This document shows positions 41,356-49,280 of a stretch of DNA of 49,280 bases, piece by piece. Numbering within the stretch: position 1 is the stretch's first letter; every line of letters begins with the position of its first letter. A model generated the notes under the pieces. That model was not told the origin of the DNA. It searched no databases and saw only the letters and a list, made by a program, of their open reading frames with translations. Location: contig JPHH03000108.1 of the NCBI GenBank assembly GCA_000750105.3, positions 1-49,280 of the forward strand, read 5' to 3'. This DNA is from Tolypocladium sp. Sup5 PDA-1. Taxonomy: Eukaryota > Ascomycota > Sordariomycetes > Hypocreales > Ophiocordycipitaceae. A program made the position numbers and the translations under genes.

Positions 41356-44300
41356 ATGCGTCCCGAGATAGAGCCTAGTCTGTAGCTAGAAGAGACTGAC
41401 TTCGAGGATATGGTAGACGACGTGATCGGAGAGATATACTATGAACCGGAGGGCGTTAATAACGACGAAGATGATGGGCAGGGCGGCTATGTCTCGCCAG
41501 GCTTAGCGGATAACCTATACCTACGAGATGCAACGGCCGATGCCGACGAGAACATATTAGCCACGGACTAGTTACGAAAGTGGAAGATTAACCATTTATT
41601 CGGGCAATATAAGTTTAAGGGTACTATCTCTAGCTGCACCTTTATGGATCGTGCGAACTTCTGACCGTGTTTGTTTGGAATAGTGGACTAATTTCTAGGC
41701 AGAACGTCCGCGCCCGAGTTCGACGGTGCGGCTGCGCTCGACATTATCTAGAGGCCATACATGATCGACTATGGAAGTAAAAAGTATGGTTCTACGGGCG
41801 CTAAAGAGGCGGACGAATACTATCTTGCTTTCTATCTCGACTATATTAAGGTGATTGGACGCCCTTTGCGGCCCGTTACCTGACGTAGCGAACGATTCTT
41901 CGATAATGTGACTATCTCTTTCCGCCACTGGCAGGCGCCATATAGCGCCAAACATGGTGAAGCCCTGTTATTCGATCTCGTTAACCGCATATTTCGGCTG
42001 GCTACCGGCGCGAGCCGGGAGATTTGGTTCGTCGTTATGTATCTAGCGCGGCTAACCGTGTCGGCTGGTTCTTATCGAGACGCGTCGCACCGCGGTAGTG
42101 CCCTCGTAAAATACTATGCTGAGGCGCTCGCCTCTCACGTTAAAGTAGTATTCCTGGCGGGCGAGCTTCTTGGCGAGGGCATTGAGCCGTCTTGGGCGCT
42201 CGGCGGCGAGCAATTATAGACGATAATATATAATAAGTAGGCCTCGTTTTAAGAGCTCTTTATGGAGGGTTGGGGCGATTTTATCTCGAGATACTCGCAT
42301 GATCTGTTCTGGACGGAGAACCAACTAGCCTTTTACGCGTATGACTACGGCGTAAATATTAAGATCGAGGTGAATGAATAGATCTAAGCTCTTAAACGAG
42401 AAGCGCGTATTCGGCTGGACGACGACGAAGATGAAGAAGACGAGGGCGACGATGACGACGATAGCGGCGAGAGCGACGAGAGCGAAGACGAGGATAATGA
42501 GAGCGGGGAGGAGAGTCGGCAATAAGATAACGGGTGGACTAGACGGTAGTATAGTAGTAGGTGGGCCTGAACTAGAGCGTCGAAGGGAGCTAACGGCTAT
42601 TATAGGATTATCGGTAGATGCTAAACGGTAGTAGAGGTAAAGAAGCGAGAGACTATCGAGCGATGGGCTAGGTCCTGAAGCAGGCGATCCGCCGAGACTA
42701 GAAGAAGAGGCTCAGAGGGCACTCTATAGCGAAGGTCTCCGTTAGCTACGGGCTGAGTTGGAGTAGAAGTACGATCTGGACTGTCTCGAGAGCATCTCCT
42801 ACGCCCTCGCAGTTAATGTTTACTGCACTACTGCCGGCCCGTTAGGCGAGGAGTTAGGGCAGGCCGTTTGTCTCTTGGCAAACCGGAACTCTCTTAGTAG
42901 AGAGTACGCTAGCTATAGAGACTATACGTTCTACCTATTGGGATTCCATCCCGCTTACGGGAACTTCTCGTCGCGCGAGCCGCCGGCCTTCCTCTCGAGG
43001 AATCTGTTGGCGATTATGAGAGACAATATGAGCTATTAGAACGAAGGCGCGGATGTTCTCTCCTTTGGCTTCTTCTAGGCGTACTCTAATATCAAACGAT
43101 TAATACGGCATCGCGCTAGCGATCTCTTGGCCACCTAAGGCTCCGCAACCGTAGCCCTTACGGTCCCTGCCTCTAACGTAGCTGGCTCGGCTCGAGTTAA
43201 AGCTAAGTAGCATAAGCTTCTTCGGCGGCTAGGTGGCCGGCTGACGCTAGATAATCCGGATGCCTTAACGCCGTTTGCTCGAGAGAGGTAGCGTATTGAG
43301 GCGGCGATCGCGGAAGAAGAGTTCGCATTCCGTTTTAAGTAGGTCGTTTCTGTCTAGGTTCCTAGGCTCGTACGAGGGCGGCGAAACTTTCTGAATGTCC
43401 TTTAGCCGATCTTCTAGCTCATGAGGTTTTTCCTTAAAGAAAAGCAATATTATTCGTGTATCCTATAGCGCTTTCCTCCCGCCGTTTTCCCTGGTGTTCT
43501 TATTATATTCGCTAGGACGTTCGAGCTGGCTATCGGGGAAATGAAGCAGAGATTCGATAGAAACGGTGCATAGGGGCTTGGATTAGCGCTATCCGAGGCT
43601 ATGGTAGCCTTGGATCGTCTAGGGAACTACTACTTTACCGGGGATCTACGGGTGCTTCCCTCTAAGGTCTTTAGGTTACTAGAGACGACGGAGAGCCTGC
43701 GGAGGGCGGGCTAGCCTTTTATTAATCTAAGCATGCTCGACTTGCGCCCCGCCGAGGGCATTATTAACTTAGGGCAATAGCCTAGGCTGGCGGACGACTA
43801 GCTAGTATTGATGCATGTGGCCGCACTAGCGTACTACTATAGACCCGTGGTGGCGGCGAACTGGCATAGCTAGCTTTAGTTCGCAGAACTAGGTAGGCGA
43901 TCTATTCGTGGAATCTCAAGTGCCGGTCGTTTTCTCGAGGAAGTGTTCCGTGATTTATGGATATTATAAATGCGGATATTTATGAGCCACTAGTTTAACC
44001 GAAGGCTTAATAGCGGGTTACGGAGCGGTCGCGGAGACGTAGCGACCTAAGCCGGCGCTGCTCTTCGGGCATGGGAGGACTGCGATAACCCTTTTCGCCG
44101 AAAGTAAGTCACTGATTTCGTCTTACACGCTCTATCCGATTAGAACCCCCGCTATGTGAGGGAACGTAGAAAGCTTACTAAGCTGACCGATATACCTCTA
44201 GCTAGCTCGAGGCGCTGCCTGAGGAATTGATCTACGCCGCTGGGGATGCCTCTTGCGAGAGAGCCGCGTTAACTATGACGAAACGAGACTTTGCCGAAGA

Positions 44301-45132
44301 GCTGTATAACGCTCTTGCGAAAAGCGACGCGTTAAAGGCCGTAGCATTTGCGCCGGTATACTCTACGTGGTTTACGGTGGTGCGGGCGGCGATCTAGCAT
44401 ATAGGCATTGACTCTGTCATAAAGCACTAGTGGATCGACGGCATCGCTGCCTCGATGAAGGCGAACTATATCGAGTGGGTCCCCGGGCGGCACAGGCAGA
44501 AGCTAACTTATAAACGGATCGTGAGGCTCGTGGGATTAGCTATAGCGACGGAGGTGCTAGCGGCTCGGCCCGGCAGCCTTAAGCGTGCGGCCCTGGAAGC
44601 TGCTTAGCAGATGCTGGAGGGCCTACCTTAGAAGAGGATAAGAAGGCGAAAGATTGACTTTGGCTGCGAGATTCCGTTTGAAAGCGTACCCTGCCTGGTC
44701 TAGGAGGGTTTTGCGAGGTTGGATGGTCTATTTAAGAAGGGCGACTAAAGGGTATTAGAGCATTATTAGCTAGCGCGAAACTGCCTGCTGTAGAGCCTCG
44801 GGGACCCTCTTTGTGATATAATGTTAATGATAGTGCTTACTATTTGCGCGTCGTCGGCGACGCTATACGTGGAGCCCAAGGAACGCGCTTTTAGCGTTGC
44901 GCCGAAGAGGAAGGATCTAGACCTTTTGGCCGCGAATATAGTGACGCGAATGCTATGGTTTTTTAAGCCGGGAAAATTCCCGTGGGACAAAGACGACGGC
45001 TCTATACTACGGATCCCCGAGATAACGAAGAAGATTAGTAAGTCCTCTTATACGCTAGAGAGGTCTAACGTAGCTGATACCGGAGTAGAATATAAAGGCG
45101 TTAGTAATCGAGTCTTGCGTGCCCTTGGCTAG
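41356..45132 (+). pseudogene. Large unknown fungal protein(s), RIP-degraded
   Basis: A forward frame from ATG 41356 (MRPEIEPSL) carries about 1200 codons in segments. Readable parts are LADNLYLRDATADADENILA, HWQAPYSAKHGEALLFDLVN and RIFRLATGASREIWFVVMYL (41.9 kb), ELFMEGWGDFISRYSHDLFW (42.26 kb), an acidic tract LDDDEDEEDEGDDDDDSGES (42.4 kb), then in a shifted frame YALAVNVYCTTAGPLGEELG. The original frame returns at 44.27 kb (MTKRDFAEELYNALAKSD ... to VLRALG, stop 45130-45132). I remember sequences of this type as large, uncharacterised, multicopy proteins in Sordariomycetes, but cannot name a domain. TAG/TAA dominate the stops, with a few TGA. There may be two genes, with the second beginning near 44.27 kb. 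It lies directly downstream of ParB-like copy B on the same strand. Confidence 0.5.
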
Positions 45133-45519
45133 ATCTAAGTTATTAATGACAGAGACAGTCCGCGAAATAGCGAGTCGAAACTCTCGTCTGTGGAGGAACT
45201 CTTTGCGCTTCGGAAAGAGCTGCTGCAGCTGAGGAAGGACCCCGATAGGTTCGTCGGAAGGGTTTTCGGCACTAACGATAAAATATGGGTAGATAGGTGC
45301 TCGTCTATTATTCGAGAATATTAGTAGTTGCGTGTCGCTGCTCTTTGGTTGGGCTGAAGTAACGCGCGCGCCTAGAGATATTTCGCCTAACGGCTGTATT
45401 CGGCCCCCTTGTATGCTGAAGCCACGCTACGACGCCGTAATTCTAGGTAGCTCGTTCGTATAGGATAGATGCTCGACCTTATAGGAGAGACTGCATGACT
45501 AGTATATAGCGCCCTTATG

Positions 45520-47500
45520 CGTATATTTATAGAAATATTTGGAAGCGTCTCGAATCTGATTGCAGTGGACTAGCTCTAAGGCGAACCGCTATACTATACT
45601 ATGATATCTTTTCTGTCCTAGCGCTGTACCTGGACTAGAAAACGGGACGCTATCTCTGCGTAGCGCATGCCTACTTAGCTGTCTGAACTTGCATAACCGC
45701 CTTAAATAAGGCATTGCCCGCCTCGACTAAGACCTTAGTAGCACTATCCGGTCCGTACTAGTATGAGGTAATGTTTCTAGACTCCCTACTCGGTTGCACC
45801 TTAAAGACCGAGAATTTATGTGGGTTTTGACTGTATAAGACTTTGACGACCGGTGATATAACGCGTATGGTTTCTTGCGTCGCCTAGTTAGTACTGTCTA
45901 ACGTGCCGCCTCCCACTAGGTTAACTCTGATACTCGCCACGCTGCGGAAGCTCGATAGGCGTTAGAGTTGCTTTGCTATCGTACGTTCCTTATCTTTAGA
46001 CCTATGGCGATATATATCGATAGTGACCGTGATGTTTCTGACCTATGGTGCTATGGAGATATAAACCCCGCTATTCGTGATAGGGTTATGTAAAAATTTG
46101 TAGAGTAAATGCAGTCCGATGACGAAGTGGTTTTTAGAGTAGTATATCTCTGCTGCCTCTTTGATCAGCCGCTCGGGTATAGAGTTGGGGTGAAGTGGGA
46201 ATCGTTGCCGCCGTGCGGCGGCAATCTGAGGCGCGACTATCGTGGTGAACTCGACCTAGTTCAAGACCGCGTCGAGCACGATAGGGCGAATTTGTTGCAC
46301 TAAGTAGCGGCGTAGGATTGCGGAACGTTCTTCGTTAGTAAGCTTGTCGAACTTAGTGCGGGCCGGCCCACCGAGCATTTGGGTGAGCACTGTTCTGTCT
46401 CCTGCTGTAATATCTTCTGGCTATTTAGGGCAATTAGAAAGGCGCTTGGCCTGGTGTAGGCGGTTAGAACCAGACTGGGCTATGGTAAATAAATGATTGA
46501 ATGGGGGTTGCGAGATGGAAAAGAGAGGACGTAGGCTTAGCGAGGGTGTGGAATAGAACCCCTTCGTTACGGTAGTAAGCGAGCGTAGACGGGGCATGGG
46601 TGAGATATTAGGGCACGATCAAAGGATAAGTACGCTAATTAAGCCAGACCGGAAAAGCCTGGCATAGACTGGTACGTTATGTCTACCGCTCTATTTAAAC
46701 CTGCATGATAGTTAGGATAGAAGGGTCGCCATCCTAGAATGCTTTCCTAGCAGTGAGTGTTGGCTTATTCTAATACCTCTACGACGTCTTTAAATCCCAT
46801 ATCTAAACCAACCGCTTTTCTAAGGCGAGTATGCTTTTTATATACTAAACCGATGGTTTTTAGTTTTAGTAGGTTTAGTAGCATGTCTAAAGCGTCTGCT
46901 TGTGTTATAACTATATTAGCCTAGGTCTAATAGGGTTTAGGATATTCGACTTATAATCTAGGGAAGCAATTATATTCGAAGTTAGAGGGAGAGGGCCGTT
47001 TAATAGACGATCTTTTACTGCTTTCGCGATATTATCTGGGTTAGGGTAGTCTTTAGACGGTGGAGGGGGGTCCGTGCTAGCCGAGAGCCGGATAGTAGTA
47101 TCCCTGTTATATATGTAGTGAATTAGCAGGGGAATAAATTGGAAGTCCTGCGAAGAAGTATCGTAGAGTGAGGCGTATAGTTCTAATAATTTCCGCTCGA
47201 GCGCCTGCACGTTCGTATTCACCTCGGCAAACTGTCCGTATAACGCATTAAGCTACTTCGACATGCCATTGATTGTGCCTTCTATGCGAGCGCTATTCCG
47301 GACCTCGGGCGTTTCTGCCACGGACGCGGCCTGATCGGCCAGCTGCTCTAGACTACGCGCGATACCTCTTAAGTCTAACGTTGACGGCGCCTCGTCCCCT
47401 ATTATAAATACCGCGACGGATGTTCCGTGGTTCGACGAATATTCCGTTGTGGTAGCTAGTCTAAGCTTAGGATAAAGAAACGAGGAAGATAATTGAAGTT
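45520..47500 (-). pseudogene. Unknown two-part protein, RIP-degraded
   Basis: The minus strand shows a first part (about 47.47-46.7 kb) with VAVFIIGDEAPSTLDLRGIA, a coiled-coil-like stretch VNTNVQALERKLLELYASLY and LKTIGLVYKKHTRLRKAVGL. After a possible intron ending ATAG near 46440 a second frame reads DRTVLTQMLGGPARTKFDKL, then ILRRYLVQQIRPIVLDAVLN, AAEIYYSKNHFVIGLHLLYK, VRNITVTIDIYRHRSKDKER and VASIRVNLVGGGTLD, ending near 45.52 kb. Stops inside both parts are TAG/TAA, mostly at plausible Gln/Trp codons. I do not recognise a family. It is convergent with the large frame at 41.4-45.1 kb. It could be two separate genes. Confidence 0.45.
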
Positions 47501-47985
47501 GGAAAATTAAACCTCTATGGGCAAGGGCCGCGGGGGGGGGAATACAAGGCAGGTGCGGTCGCGAGCCGAATGGAAACGCAGAGAAAAAAGTAACTAGGAG
47601 ACGTACGGCCTACTAGCGGTTAGACGGGCCTGCGAATAAGGAGAGTTTGCCCGATATAGCTCGGTAAGACATGCAGTATTAATGTTAAGCTATGATAAAC
47701 TCGGTGTAATATTATGGCTTAATTGGTTAGGCCGTTTGGGGGATAATGTATGTTTTACGTATTGCGAATATTTCGTACCGCAAACCTCTATTATCTGCTT
47801 TACAACGGTTAACGTTTACTATCCAGGCGTCGAAGTTTATTAGGCACGCGGCCTAAGCAATAGCCTCGACGCTCTTAGATTGTGAGGTTCTGTAGGAGAT
47901 GATTAGAGGTACGCTTATATCCCAATTCGCGAGGCATATCCGAATTGATTAACCGCTGTAGCTAATATGCGCTTTCTTCGGCCAG
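47501..47985. other. Intergenic between divergent ghost genes
   Basis: No gene is recognised. A G8 homopolymer lies at about 47531-47538. Confidence 0.4.
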
Positions 47986-48260
47986 GAATCGAGATAGAGA
48001 TTATTAGCTATACCGATGGCTAGGGCGGAGTGCGCGCCTGTCTAATACGCAAGCGTAAATCGATCGATGAGGAGCTAAGGGTATTCGTTAGTTCGAATAA
48101 CTCCTGGGTTAGAAATATGCGGGCTGCGCTAGAGGATATGCTAGAGCAAACGCAAGTGGCGTGTTTGTTAAAGATTGGTCGGTCGGACGCGAGCTTGTAT
48201 GATCCGCTAGTGGTCGATCCGAGGGCTGCTATGGGAATAGGAGGTGGTATTAGACGTTGA
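47986..48260 (+). pseudogene. Short unknown frame next to the terminal repeats
   Basis: A forward frame reads EIEIISYTDG.GGVRACLIRK, then KSIDEELRVFVSSNNSWVRN and ALEDMLEQTQVACLLKIGRS, to a stop at 48258-48260. One TAG occurs early. It has no recognisable domain and may be the end of a longer gene whose start is lost. Confidence 0.35.
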
Positions 48261-48357
48261 GGACCGAACTACCGAAAGATGACCTTTAGAGGTAGTATGG
48301 AAGAAGTAATTAACGAGGTCTATGAAGCGAGTCTTTGCTAGGGAGGTAGATATGCTC

Positions 48358-48462
48358 TAAGTCTTGGATGTCGGGCGAGTCTTGGCTATCGAGCGAAACT
48401 TAGATTTCGGGCTAGTTCTAGCTTTTAAGGCAACTTGTCCTGCTCGGCTAACCCTGGCTTTT
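48358..48462 (+). repeat. Subtelomeric repeat block, copy 2
   Basis: This block repeats 34256-34356 in the same orientation: CTTGGATGTCGGGCGAGTCT, a decayed second and third unit, then GGCTAGTTCTAGCTTTTAAG. It is less regular than copy 1. Together they bracket a ~14-kb unit. Confidence 0.6.
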
Positions 48463-48944
48463 CTTAACTAAACGAAAGACGAAAAGAGGGGTTAGGGTAA
48501 GGTCTAGCGTGTAGTATAAAGATATAGTAGCGCTAGGCGGCTTAAAAGATAGAAGCTGCGGTTGAGCTTGAGTAGAAAGCTAGTAAGGGAGTGTAGTTGA
48601 GCCCGGTTATTGTCGTGGGCTTGGTTGTATAGAGTAGTAGGGTCTGGCTTCTAGTAAGAAAAAAAGCTAAAGAAAGAGGACTATATGGTAAAGTGGCCGT
48701 GGGGGTTAGCTTAGGGCCGGTTTGGGCTCTATAGCTTAAGTCGGCCTCTTGGCCGAGCTAAGCTAAAGGCCAGTCTTAGTAGCAAGGACGGGGGATAGGA
48801 GTTTCGTTTAAAGTCCTCCGCCTAGCCTAGTAAAAGAAGCGAAGCTGGTTTGCACCGTGCTTTTTACTATGGCTAGGACAGAGGTATAGGGGTAGGAGAG
48901 TGGCACTTTCCAAAGCTTTAGGCCTAGGAAGAACGGTTGTCCTA

Positions 48945-48960
48945 CCCTAACCCTAACCCT
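48945..48960 (+). repeat. Interstitial telomere-like tract (CCCTAA)2-3
   Basis: CCCTAACCCTAACCCT lies about 480 bp beyond repeat block 2 and has the same orientation as the tract at 34683. Confidence 0.8.
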
Positions 48961-49172
48961 GATATATGCTTGGCTATCGAGCTAGAGTTGGCTTTGGGGC
49001 AAACACACGGCCAAACATATGGCTAAGGGGTAGCTAGTTATAAGTGAGGCTCTGAGAAGAGGGAAGTAAGGGTTAAGAGCGAGGGTTACAGTGCCGAAAC
49101 ACTAACCCTGGTTAACTTTACGTAAAAAGGAAGAGAGGCCTTATATGCGCCGTAACATTGACATTTCTTAAC

Positions 49173-49238
49173 CCTATCATAGCTGCGAGGCAAAGGCAAG
49201 GTAGACCTATCATAGCTGCGAGGCAAAGGCAAGGTAGA
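49173..49238. repeat. 33-bp exact tandem duplication
   Basis: Units 49173-49205 and 49206-49238 are identical (CCTATCATAGCTGCGAGGCA and on). Confidence 0.9.
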
Positions 49239-49280
49239 CCTTGAAATCTTTACCATACAAACCTGCGCCCCACCCATGAT

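Larger units (their letters stand above)
48463..49280. other. Subtelomere-like non-coding sequence
   Basis: There is no gene. Scattered GGGTTAG/CTAACCC motifs, GGC/GCC-rich short repeats and tandem duplications dominate. Confidence 0.45.

Noticed and set aside
42374..42631. Plus-strand 85-codon Thr/Arg-rich frame
   Set aside because: It is a shifted-frame reading of an acidic tract in the large ghost gene at 41.4-45.1 kb.
1..49280. tRNA or rRNA genes
   Set aside because: No cloverleaf-like A/B box pairs or rRNA-like sequence were recognised by eye.

Overview
The window looks like a subtelomeric or accessory region of a filamentous ascomycete (Pezizomycotina, probably Sordariomycetes-like). 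This rests on short GT..AG introns of 46-63 nt with CTAAC-type branch points, fungal families (GT32, GT90, SesB-type NLR, H-type lectin, DUF2235, ORSD zinc fingers with a RecQ helicase), short CCCTAA/TTAGGG tracts, and a strong repeat-induced point mutation (RIP) signature. RIP here is almost purely CpA->TpA (TpG->TpA on the other strand). Old reading frames are still visible but are punctured by TAG/TAA at former CAG, CAA and TGG codons, while TGA is rare and CpG survives.

Layout. 0.85-5.4 kb is a mosaic of broken genes and transposon scraps: a bZIP pseudogene, a DUF2235 hydrolase tail cut by a LINE fragment, and an open frame that joins a hAT-type N-terminus to a DUF3435/FluG-like C-terminal piece. 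A near-identical 31-bp direct repeat flanks the mosaic. 5.4-10.7 kb holds a small intact H-type lectin gene and a two-repeat protein pseudogene interrupted only by TAG. 10.7-17.2 kb holds one intact GT32 glycosyltransferase, a TPR-repeat frame followed in the same frame by an unknown domain, and an NLR remnant (alpha/beta-hydrolase domain plus NB-ARC P-loop). 18.2-20.2 kb is a GT90 pseudogene split by a solo LTR with a perfect 5-bp target duplication. 20.3-27.5 kb is nearly saturated by RIP and contains a MITE-like element and a >1000-codon ghost frame of unknown family. 27.5-34.3 kb is a degraded telomere-linked helicase (TLH) type locus: ORSD finger, CT-rich leader, recombinase-like core, second ORSD finger, then RecQ helicase.

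34.3-49.3 kb is bounded by related subtelomeric repeat blocks with CCCTAA tracts. Between them lie two degraded paralogues of an unknown family with a ParB/Srx-like A-G-(Q)-H-R motif, a regularly spaced array of perfect 20-bp palindromes directly between the two paralogues, and several long unidentified ghost genes. This palindrome plus ParB-like arrangement is the best candidate for an undescribed system.

Only the GT32 and lectin genes look intact; the TPR frame may be functional in part. No tRNA, rRNA or CRISPR array was recognised. All family calls are from pattern recognition by eye; no database search was run.
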